From Nematostella vectensis (taxonomy: Eukaryota; Cnidaria; Anthozoa; Actiniaria; Edwardsiidae), in assembly GCF_932526225.1 (NCBI RefSeq), contig NC_064043.1, forward strand, positions 4,329,501-4,393,500: a stretch of 64,000 nucleotides of DNA, given 5' to 3'. Each line of letters opens with the position of its first letter. Position 1 is the stretch's first letter. Below, piece by piece: positions 35,001 through 41,429 of this stretch. Position numbers and translations under genes: made by a program. Below the pieces are notes generated by a model, which saw only the letters and a program-made list of their open reading frames with translations, was not told the DNA's origin and made no database searches.

Positions 35001-38000
35001 GAGAAGTGTTACAACAGGGGCAATCTTGATCACCTGTGGTGGGTGAGGAGTGTTACAATAGGGGCAATCTTGATCACCTGTGGGGGGTGAGGAGTGTTAC
35101 AATAGGGGCGATCTTGATCACCTGGTGGGTGAGGAGTGTTACAATAGGGGCGATCTTGATCACCTGTGGGGGGTGAGGAGTGTTACAATAGGGGCAATCT
35201 TGATCACCTGTGGGGGGTGAGGAGTGTTACAATAGGGGCGATCTTGGTCACCTGGTGGGTGAGGAGTGTTACAATAGGGGCGATCTTGATCACCTGTGGG
35301 GGGTGAGGAGTGTTACAATAGGGGCGATCTTGATCACCTGTGGGGGGTGAGGAGTGTTACAATAGGGGCGATCTTGATCACCTGTGGGGGGTGAGGAGTG
35401 TTACAATAGGGGCGATCTTGATCACCTGGTGGGTGAGGAGTGTTACAATAGGGGCGATCTTGATCACCTGTGGGGGGTGAGGAGTGTTACAATAGGGGCA
35501 ATCTTGATCACCTGTGGAGGGCGAGGGGTGTTACAAAAGGTATAATCTAGGTATAAACTTGTATTTTATCTTTTAAAAGGCCAAATGCCTAGTAGAAAAC
35601 TATAAAAAAAACGATTTAAACTATTTTTGTTTCTTAAACGGCTCCATTCATAGCAAAGGTGAAATAGGGCCATGTCATTAAAGTGTCAAAAGGTAGGGCA
35701 TGGCCATAACTCTCATAAAGTCTATCGAACACACAACGACCAGAATGCACCACACACCTCCGCCTCTTCTGAATCCGGAAATTCCACTGATTTGCTATTC
35801 CCTCTTCCCGATTTTACATTTCTGTCATCACTGACGCTGTGCAGTTTAACCGACTTGTACCCCATCATAGGTGACGTCACCTCATGAATAATAGTACCCG
35901 AGCGCATGGTCAGTATCTGATCCGCCCTCTCCACGTACTGGAGGTGACGGCTGACCATGATTCGCAGGCGCTTGGACATCAACCCACAAATGCACTTGTC
36001 AAACACTTGCTCTGCAATCTTGGTGTCTACCCCACTCAGCGGATCATCAAGAAGGTAGATCTCCGCATCTGCAAAGGCAGCTCGTGCCAGACCCACGCGG
36101 ACACGTTGGTCCTCTGTCAGTGGGACGCCCTGGGAACCAATCAGCGTCAAGTCTCCATCCGGGAGTTTCTCAATCACTTTCTACAAGAAAAATGAAGAAG
36201 GGTCATGGGGGTACTTGCCATTTTGTCCAAACTGATTCTGGTGTGTCGAATATTTCGATTTTTTTGTTTAAAAAAAAAAGCATATTGTAATTCTAATCAC
36301 GTGACCTCTGATGAGCTGGCAAGAAAAAGCGCGTGTTCACAGTAATCCATGCTCACCTGTAAGTTACAAGCGTTGAGGACCGCCTGGTACCTAAACGGAT
36401 TAAACGGCCGCCCGAACACGATATTCTCCCTGAGCGAGTCGCTGAAAATACAAGGCTTTTGCGGCACATACACCATGCGTCCCTCCGTAAGAATACTACC
36501 CTCGGTGACAGGTAGCTCGCCTAACACTGCCAACAGTAGCGTGGACTTGCCGCTGCCTCCAGGGCCGTTAATGAGCGTCAGTTCCTTGGCATTGGCTCGC
36601 ATGTTCAGGTTCTGCAATGCCGTCTCCTGGTTGGTTCTTCCCCAGTGACACGTGACGTTGTTAAGTGATACGAATGCGGTGACAGTCTCGATATTGGCGT
36701 CCCTGAACTCCTCGGTGTATTCCGGCACTGCTAGTGTTGTTCCCTTTTTTATCTCCGTCTGGATCTTGTTAACGTCTTCTGAGGAGAGATACTGGGAAAT
36801 TTCCGATTTGGTTAAGTCCAGAAAGGACCTGTAAATCTTTTTAGATTTCACGAGGCTTCTTTTGTTTGGTTTAAGGGAGTCGTATTCGTCGATTTGCAGG
36901 AAAGTCTGGATCCTACTTGCGGCAGCAGAGAACTCCCCCATGTACTTTATACCGGAAGCGAAGAGGGAGGAGGAGGAGAGACGGATAGTCCGCATCAAGG
37001 CGATGGTCATGAAGATGTTGTAGAGGGTCAGCGGTTCGCCTGTCACAGCCACCGTTGTCAGGGAGATGAACACAGCGACGGTTGTTGCTGTGTACAAGAA
37101 CGTGGCAAATGAAGACAAGATGGCGCTCTTTTGTTGAATGGCTTGCATCTCCTTTCTGTGATACGAGGAGAGAAATGTAAAGCATTCATAGTATTAGCTG
37201 TAGTAGAACATCAATGGAGGTCCAGGGGTACGTGTCGTTTGTCACTGTTTTGTCAATATACATAACGCTGAAAAGAGCCTCTGCCAACCGCCATTTCGAC
37301 ATCATACCCAAGAATGGATTAGCTTCCATTTCCATCGATATATGGAAGTTAATGTTTTAAAATGTTAATGATTTGTAAAAAACTTTGTCTTTTGATGATG
37401 GCTATTTCCAGTGTGGGTTTCGTGTTATAAATATACAGCTGTATGCTGTCCCTATCTATTAACTCCCCAGTACAATTGATTGCGGTACTTACTTTCTGTA
37501 TTTGCCAGCTTTGTCCCGATACAACCATTCCCATGAATTCATTTTAACATAGCGCAGATTCTCCACCACACCGCTGATAACTGACATGCGCCGTTCAGCC
37601 CAAAATTTAATACGTGAACGTAGCTTGAGGCACACATCCCACATCCCGACATAGTAGCCAATCAGCATTGTTATAAACAAAATGCCCGTCAGGGACTGGA
37701 AACCAATGAGTTGCCATAGCAACACACTAACGGCGAGAAGTTCCAGGGTACCCTGCAGGATGAGCCCGGATTTGAGTACGACGTCATACATCCGCTGTGT
37801 GTCATGAGTAATAAGCGTGTTCGCGTGATCTGTGCTTGCTTGGGCTACTTCTTTCTGGTTCAGTCGCAAAACCTAAAATTAGATTGAACACGCTGATCAT
37901 ATCTTGATTTTGACGATGCTAACTATCAAAATAACTCTACGGACGCTTACGGTTTCTAGCTTTGTGTCGAGCAAATATTTCTGTGACTAGTTGGATCTCT

Positions 38001-39199
38001 AAATTGGCAAGAGGCTTAGCAATTTTCAGCGGCAACATTCTCGCTAATTCATGAGAACACATATGATATCCCGTTTTTAGTTACAAAGTGATGAATAATT
38101 CTGGTTTTACTTCAGTTCATTGAAGTAACCATATGGGAGAGCGAAAGGCATTTACACGTACCTTCTTATAAACGAGTCCGGTCACCGCTGACCTCCAGCG
38201 CATGCCCATTAGTTGCGCCTTAGAGTTGAACTGATTCAGCACCAGGACCCTGAGCAGCGAGCTCGCACACAGGCCCCCTGAGTACACGTACACCATTGGG
38301 TCTTCGATAGGCCCGGCCCGCGTTGTGTTGAGCAAGGCGGTCAGCAGTAAGCCCAGTAGGAGAGGCTCAAGAATGTTACACGCAACGCCGATGAAGAGAG
38401 AAAAGAGAATGAGCGCGTACTCGCTCCACGAGAGAATACTCATCAAAGCGCGTGTAAGGTGGGGTGTTCGACCCTTGAGGCGGGAACCTCGGATCTCATC
38501 AGCCTTTAAAAAGGAATTTTATGGAATAATTTAGAGGGCCAGCAAGTGAACGAAAATGTTAAGAATTTAAGTGTTTGCGTTTGAAAATGAAACTTATTAT
38601 TTGAGAGCGTTTTTGGGATAGCTACGAGTATGTGATAGTCGATATACGAAAATGTTGTTTTTCGAAGATTTCAGTTATACAAATGCAAAACGCCAGTACC
38701 TTTAATAATTTGTCAATATATTTTGCTTGCGATATGTTATATCTAACTGTGGACACATGAACTCCGGACTAACGCCTTTGTCCCAGAAGACGAAAGACTC
38801 CTAGTCCCCCATGCAGAGAACCAGGTTTTTACACCTGAGTAAAATTCCAAGTTGACCTGACCAGGGTTCAAACCCTTGGGAGACAAGGCCCATACCAATG
38901 ATCTATCGTGTTACTCTCTATAATCTATAATCCTCTATCCATGCAGGGCACAGGTATCCCGGCTCACATACCCAAGACTGCTCGAGTTTGTCCGTCAGGT
39001 CACGTGACTTGTCCTCGTCAAGTAGCGGGTACAGGTCACTCGTGTCCAGGACTCTCTTGTTGCCGATCTGCAGGATGCTGTTGATCCAGCAGAATGTCAA
39101 ACGAGACAAGACGCCGGCGCGCTCCTTCGGGTTACGCATGAAGAGCGAGTACTTCCACGCTTTCTCGTTAACCGGACCCAACATCTTGAGAATTGTATG
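19133..39199 (-). CDS. ABCC4: ABC transporter, subfamily C (MRP4-like), complete, ten exons
   Basis: Full-length ABC exporter with TMD1-NBD1-TMD2-NBD2 order and no extra N-terminal TMD0, as in MRP4. Exons 5' to 3': 38972-39199, 38162-38503, 37493-37872, 36357-37155, 35758-36180, 33570-33654, 32610-32936, 24338-24587, 20464-20600, 19133-20046. Every junction has GT/AG and matching phase. From ATG at 39184 to TAA at 19133 the sum is 3870 nt, giving 1289 residues (human MRP4 is about 1325). MRP4-type proteins export organic anions, conjugates and cyclic nucleotides across the plasma membrane; the substrate here is unknown. Introns 7 and 8 carry large transposon insertions. Several NBD motifs are degenerate (see the exon entries). 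The first exon begins at an acceptor, so an upstream non-coding exon exists but was not found. Confidence 0.93.
20352..20434. mobile_element. 83-bp MITE with target duplication
   Basis: Ends CAGCCTCGTTCCCAGGG on the left and, reversed, CAGCCGCGTTCCCGGGG on the right. Flanked by the direct repeat AAACGCCAC at 20343-20351 and 20435-20443, read as a 9-bp (or 8-bp) target duplication. In the transporter intron between exons 9 and 10. Confidence 0.75.
20464..20600 (-). CDS. ABCC4: ABCC exon 9: TMD2
   Basis: 137 nt, reads YQDSHCQTSCTAVILEAW, then VALRIDLLCVMYLAAVV. It matches the MRP4 segment that follows the intracellular loop after the YQDLHSEAW-like motif. The 5' phase needs AG from exon 8 to complete Arg, which fixes the exon 8 donor. 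The 3' phase (G|) joins exon 10 as Ala. Confidence 0.93.
20885..21311. repeat. Exon-8/donor tandem array, left block (5 copies)
   Basis: Five copies, 84 to 95 bp apart, of the unit that includes the last about 45 bases of transporter exon 8, its donor (on minus TTTAG|GTTGGTG) and a pyrimidine-tract-like plus-strand stretch CCCTCCCCTCTCCCC. Donor cores lie at about 20937 (GC form), 21021, 21110, 21205 and 21288. It is the continuation of the block at 23992-24370; a hAT-like element was inserted between them. Confidence 0.9.
21320..23991 (-). mobile_element. hAT-like DNA transposon, decayed
   Basis: Inverted ends: left TAAGGCTGTCCCAAAGATGC (21322 onwards); the reverse complement of the right end is TAGGGCTGTCCCAAAGATGC. 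Flanked by GAACTCAA (21312-21319) and GAACTCAT (23992-23999), an 8-bp target duplication with one change, as expected for hAT. Subterminal motifs (GTTGCC, GATGCTCC, TTGCAAAAGTTGCC) are repeated just inside the ends, as in hAT transposase-binding regions. The internal minus-strand transposase is broken. It was inserted into the exon-8 tandem array of the ABC transporter, splitting it. Confidence 0.88.
21790..23706 (-). pseudogene. hAT-like transposase pseudogene with BED zinc finger
   Basis: Starts ATG at 23706 (MAESSIDDELIIEYNPL). A BED-type finger follows: CKACKETL, then KKHVTSQKH, with an in-frame TAG between the Cys and His pairs at 23434-23436. Further segments read FLEKYGH then stop, SNGFSVIFDRSTRLGEALAI (around 23000-23090), LLEVFDDPEATHATRDLEME (22500-22560), and a hAT C-terminal dimerisation-like part near 21860-22130 (WSAATKKILLIQSSSAAAVR, then ALEETLEVSVMLRY after another stop). 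Several stops and frame breaks make it inactive. Confidence 0.85.
23992..24370. repeat. Exon-8/donor tandem array, right block (4 copies, 90 bp)
   Basis: Four complete units with donor cores at plus positions 24061, 24151, 24241 and 24331, exactly 90 bp apart. Read on minus, each contains SHDMVDEFTDDVF, the donor AG|GTTGGTG, and then intron-like sequence. Ninety bases keep the frame, and all units are open, so the exon reads through as a 30-residue repeat. The 24331 copy belongs to exon 8 proper. Confidence 0.95.
24338..24587 (-). CDS. ABCC4: ABCC exon 8: TMD2 with repeated 3' end
   Basis: 250 nt, reads ACFTITAILLPALLNQCLLL, then VPLVVLFVLFWGYYLRT, RQVRKLEVASRIPLSNHF and LRGLAVIRSHDMVDEFTDDV, typical TMD2 helices and the intracellular loop. 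The 24338 donor gives correct phase to exon 9 and aligns with MRP4 without an insertion. Three further in-frame donors 90 bp apart follow before the hAT insertion, and about five more after it. Use of the later ones would insert 30 residues each at the loop. Confidence 0.9.
24948..24955 (+). promoter_or_regulatory. TATA box of transposon-internal promoter
   Basis: TATAAAAG lies about 110 bp before an ATG (25059) in a GC-richer stretch (CACGCACGCGCACTATAAAA). Probably drives the plus-strand transcript of the 7.6-kb element, oriented opposite to the host transporter gene. Confidence 0.5.
25059..25079 (+). CDS. Possible first coding exon of the 7.6-kb element
   Basis: ATGAGTCGAGCTACAGTGCAA (MSRATVQ) is directly followed by GTAAGTA, a strong donor. 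It is placed correctly after the TATA box at 24948. The next exon of this transcript was not identified; the transposase remnant begins near 30667 and a further donor-like site (AAAGAG|GTAAGT) lies at 29689. Confidence 0.35.
25800..26245 (-). repeat. LINE 3' ends with TTTA-type tails
   Basis: Two stretches of AAATAAATAAATA-type repeats (25810-25870 and 26130-26220). Between and beside them are two related pieces (GGATCTAAATGCTAACACAAG near 26077 and GGATCTAAAGCCTGCGCAAG near 26245). Read on minus these are two copies of the same LINE 3' terminus with its microsatellite tail. Confidence 0.6.
26247..26744 (-). pseudogene. LINE retrotransposon fragment, C-terminal part
   Basis: Open frame whose sequence (RLEQVQKNAARFVTNTY, LSWDTLEQRRLTSQAILFYK, FFARAIRIWNLLPNDVKS) is the characteristic post-reverse-transcriptase C-terminus of CR1/L2/Jockey-type LINEs. 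The reverse transcriptase itself is absent, so this is a 5'-truncated copy nested in the 7.6-kb element. Confidence 0.85.
26745..30666. other. Element interior, no clear gene
   Basis: Four kilobases inside the 7.6-kb transposon. Small open frames (for example 27720-27938 minus and 28089-28403 plus) show no family I recognise. A GTAAGT donor at 29690 follows a GC-rich stretch (GGGGGCGGAGCGATCCG) with ATG-containing sequence and may be another first exon. This part could be captured host DNA, non-coding element sequence or nested insertions. Confidence 0.4.
30667..31935 (+). pseudogene. hAT-like transposase remnant of the 7.6-kb element
   Basis: Consecutive plus-strand segments: SDESTKAAKDVDLGIVTKRE and ITQREELQFRIASASTFL; after a frame change near 31095, EKCPLKYHIVSCMRCLDPYI and LKREYQQFLAKDVHGHPQTL; after another near 31450, GVERGFSINKEIMDFNF, an ERGFS block as in hAT C-termini, then a stop after ATRQAS. 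A charged coiled-coil-like tail ends KIDDLKKKLKL at 31935. At least two frameshifts and one stop, so inactive. Confidence 0.75.
32485..32542. repeat. Small intronic hairpin
   Basis: Perfect 15-bp arms TAGCCTGCGTAGCGG (32485-32499) and CCGCTACGCAGGCTA (32528-32542) around a 28-base loop. It lies about 70 bp past the donor of transporter exon 7 in gene orientation. Could be a MITE remnant or affect splicing. Confidence 0.7.
32610..32936 (-). CDS. ABCC4: ABCC exon 7: TMD2 start
   Basis: 327 nt, reads ILIAPDVWLLYISHTEYNL, YVYASLVAGPFLLVILRATV, NTVMEAVLKGPANMFTKNPE, ILDSFSKDVSAMDEILPGVF. This is the MRP4-type extracellular loop, a transmembrane helix and the first intracellular loop of TMD2 (FSKD then D-LLP pattern). 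The donor CAAG|GTAAGG at 32610 joins exon 8 in phase across the 7.6-kb insertion. Confidence 0.94.
33450..33525 (+). repeat. Dispersed repeat (copy 2)
   Basis: CAGGCGCGTATCCAGGATTG followed by a G-rich run, GTGCGCAGGCATCGGTATCA and TATGGGAAAAGGC. Matches the reverse complement of 5216-5305. Lies in the transporter intron between exons 6 and 7. Confidence 0.65.
33570..33654 (-). CDS. ABCC4: ABCC exon 6: linker and first helix of TMD2
   Basis: 85 nt, reads GKTYWKYFSAAMWDPLIVLC, then ALLFFLFQ. It corresponds to the GKVG-type junction after the NBD1-TMD2 linker in MRP4. Phases 0 and 1 match the exons on either side. Confidence 0.93.
33765..35540. repeat. 44-bp minisatellite, about 40 copies
   Basis: Unit GGGGCGATCTTGATCACCTG then TGGGGGGTGAGGAGTGTTACAATA. 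A shorter variant reads CACCTGGTGGGTGAG. A block of about ten units with the variants GTGGAGGGCGAGG, CTGGTGGGTGAGAAG and ACAACAGGGGC occurs twice (about 34430-34620 and 34950-35140), a higher-order duplication. In transporter intron 5. Confidence 0.96.
35758..36180 (-). CDS. ABCC4: ABCC exon 5: second half of NBD1
   Basis: 423 nt, reads KVIEKLPDGDLTLIGSQG, VPLTEDQRVRVGLARAAF, then Walker B EIYLLDDPLSGVD (Asp at the catalytic position, normal for MRP NBD1). The signature motif is LTEDQ instead of LSGGQ. The H-loop reads IMVSRHLQYVERA; in alignment with MRP4 (a THQLQ pattern) the His position is Arg, with His shifted by one. Then an acidic/basic linker ends DSEEAE. Donor GAG|GTGTGT at 35758. 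Confidence 0.95.
36357..37155 (-). CDS. ABCC4: ABCC exon 4: end of TMD1, linker, first half of NBD1
   Basis: 799 nt. TMD1 helices read ILSSFATFLYTATTVAVFIS and the following segment with LTLYNIFMTIALMRTIRLSS. After the AAASRIQTFLQIDEYDSL junction comes a charged linker, then NBD1 with VSLNNVTCHW, Walker A LINGPGGSGKSTLLLAVLGE and Q-loop YVPQKPCIFSDSLRENIVFG, where the Gln is present. Donor CAG|GTGAGC; phase 0 to exon 5. Confidence 0.95.
37493..37872 (-). CDS. ABCC4: ABCC exon 3: TMD1 middle
   Basis: 380 nt, reads VLRLNQKEVAQASTDHANTL, LELLAVSVLLWQLIGFQSL, GILFITMLIGYYVGMWDVCL, KFWAERRMSVISGVVENLRY, VKMNSWEW. It aligns with MRP4 TMD1 through the intracellular loop VI-GIR-IKMYAWE-like motif. 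Donor AA|GTAAGT joins exon 4 as Lys. Confidence 0.94.
38162..38503 (-). CDS. ABCC4: ABCC exon 2: first TMD1 helices
   Basis: 342 nt, reads ADEIRGSRLKGRTPHLTRAL, ALILFSLFIGVACNILEPLL, LGLLLTALLN, GLCASSLLRVLVLNQF, GMRWRSAVTGLVYKK. It matches the first two helices and the GMR-R coupling helix of MRP4. Both junctions phase 0. Confidence 0.93.
38972..39199 (-). CDS. ABCC4: ABCC exon 1 (coding): N-terminus
   Basis: The exon starts at acceptor TTTCAG|CATAC (39199) and the first ATG is at 39184, followed by LGPVNEKAWKYSLFMRNP, ERAGVLSRLTFCWINSIL and DTSDLYPLLDEDKSRDL. This is the MRP4-like cytosolic lasso segment (a NP motif, then FxWxNxL, then D-LYPLL-EDKS). The ATG is chosen because it is the first in the exon and gives a family-typical length. 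An upstream 5' UTR exon is implied. Confidence 0.9.
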
Positions 39200-39305
39200 C
39201 TGAAACACACCAGCAAACAAACCAACAAGTAAGCTTACTCACTGCAAGGGTTGATCCCGGTCTTTACGAAGCCCCCCCCCTCTTTATAATGCGATGCGTA
39301 CTACT

Positions 39306-39479
39306 CAGGGGTGGACCTAGGAGTTCCAAACAGGGGGGAGCCGAAGCAAGGTCTTCAAGAAAGAGGAAGCTGGATCCATTGTTCTTCCATGGTTTTCTTA
39401 TATCTTTTGTATCTTTAACCCAATTATCTGAAAATAGTGGGGAGGGGGGGGGCTAGGCCCTCCCTTAGATCCGCCCCTG
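39306..39479. mobile_element. 174-bp MITE, CAGGGG ends, 5-bp target duplication
   Basis: Left CAGGGGTGGACCTAGGAG; reverse complement of right CAGGGGCGGATCTAAGGGAG. Exact flanking repeat CTACT at 39301-39305 and 39480-39484. No coding capacity. A hAT-type non-autonomous element of the 5-bp target class, just upstream of the transporter's first coding exon. Confidence 0.85.
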
Positions 39480-41270
39480 CTACTGTGGCCACCAAGACAA
39501 AGCCTTTTAAAGTCCATATAACCTTTCAGAGTTGATAGACTTTGTCAATTCTTTATATTTACATCTTCCAAATGGTATGTGGTTCGTATGGACCCTATAA
39601 AACACGCATTCACGCGAATAACTCAAATCTGTAATATTGAGGTATTTTGGTCAACCTTCGGAAAAAAGGCCGTGAACTGAAAGGCCCGGATCCAGTCATT
39701 TGTGACGTAGATCGAGATGTCAGCCAAATTACATAAGAAAACATATGCGCGCGCCCGGTTTCCGTCTTCATATCTTCTTAGTTATTGCTGAAGAACGTTT
39801 TGTGGTTACAACTTTTACCGTCATCTTTATATCTTAACCTGGTAGTCAAATGATTATTTAACTTCAGGGAACAAATCTGCAAAATTAAGCAGATATTTTT
39901 TAGTCTTTGAATTGTTTTTGCATTGTGCGCGCGCGCCGCATTCGCAATCAAGAATGGCGACAACAACAAAACGATATTTTCTTTTTTCGCGTACAATTCT
40001 CGACTTTAAATTATTCTTCGCTTTATTGTGGGTAGTATTGCAATAGAAAACAATTCGCCAATATTTTGTGGTATTGCCGTCTCTGAATTTTAACGATTTA
40101 AGGAAAATACGTTGTTTCAGATTTTCCCGCCAAAAATTATTCACTCGATTCAATCTCCTTTAGCGCGGCCAGAAAAAATTTCAAAGATCTGTAGAAAATT
40201 CAAATTTCAATCAAATTCAAATCCTTTTTCAGAATTTGAAAGTTTATCTATGCTTTGTTTTGGCTAGATTGATATAAGTGAAAGGTTTTAAGAATTTTAA
40301 AGTTGAAGTCAATTCATAGATCCGACGCGCGCACGAATATCCAATCAGAAAGCAGCAAATAGAAGCCAGCGAAGTGCAACCCAAATGTCCCACAAAAGTC
40401 CCACAAATTGTACAACATTTCGGATGAGGTCAGTGAGTCCTGCCCGGAGTTATTTTAAATACAGACGTTTAAAGGGGTTTCCTGCGACTTGGAAAATAAA
40501 ACACAGTAACCTAACATGATGGAAACTTGTCTTGTTGTCCAAGCTTGGTGAAAATCTTGTGAGAATGAAGCATAGAAATAGATAACTACGAGTTTGGTTG
40601 TTGAATGAAAACGGCAAGAATCCAGCTTAAAATACGAAAAATTGGAAATGATAAGATAAAGCGGTGCTCTCTACGGTAGGTACTAAGTGTTTTTGGGTTT
40701 CAAAGCTATTTTTGTCAACTTGCAGTGATTAAGTGCGGGGAAAATCAGAAGAGACAGCCGAATTCGCTGTTTACGACCAACTTCTAACTACAAGTTTTAT
40801 CGGCAAACGTCAAGATTTACAGTAAAAATACAAACGACAGTCTCAATCTTATATGTAATTGGAGTAACCTAGGTATAATATCAAACACAAGTTTAATGGT
40901 AGGACTTACACTGCTCTTGTAAGTGGTTTGTTTGCTTTTTGTTTTTCGTTTCTTCGTAGTAAATTTGTTTTTCTACAATTGAGTCCCAACTCTACACTAA
41001 AAGCGGCCGAGCAAAGAAAACAGGGCTAGCACTTTCTACGCTGACTGGAAAATGCTTATTCGCTTGTCCAGATTCGCATAAAAATATCTCAAACCAATCT
41101 TTTTCGGCGTCGATTGCCGACTTTTTGTGTGACATTTGTGGGACCACATGGCTGTTATTGCACCATCTCTTTCCTGATTGGCGCGCGTGATTGACATTTC
41201 GGATCTATGAATTAGCAGGTTCTTGATCGACACAAGCTTCATAACTAGGAGGACTCCATCTTTGTCCTGC

Positions 41271-41429
41271 GTGCACTGATACTCTGGGTACGAGAGGGTC
41301 CAAGCTTTACTACCAAGAGCCGCGAACCTGTGACACCGACTTAAAGCTCCTTCCCTTTCGCTCAGGCATTGTCGTTGCTTTGCGGCTCTTTAGTAGTGAA
41401 TGGGACCTCTCGCAACCAGAGCAGTGCAC
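41271..41429. mobile_element. MITE-like inverted repeat
   Basis: Outer arms GTGCACTG and CAGTGCAC, then CTCTGGGTACGAGAGGGTCC opposite GGGACCTCTCGCAACCAGAG, then TTTACTACCAAGAGCCGCGA opposite TTGCGGCTCTTTAGTAGTGA. About 160 bp, no coding capacity. Confidence 0.75.

Noticed and set aside
36297-36356. Extension of ABCC exon 4 past its donor
   Set aside because: The open frame continues only 20 codons into the intron; splicing at GTGAGC gives correct phase and NBD1 continuity.
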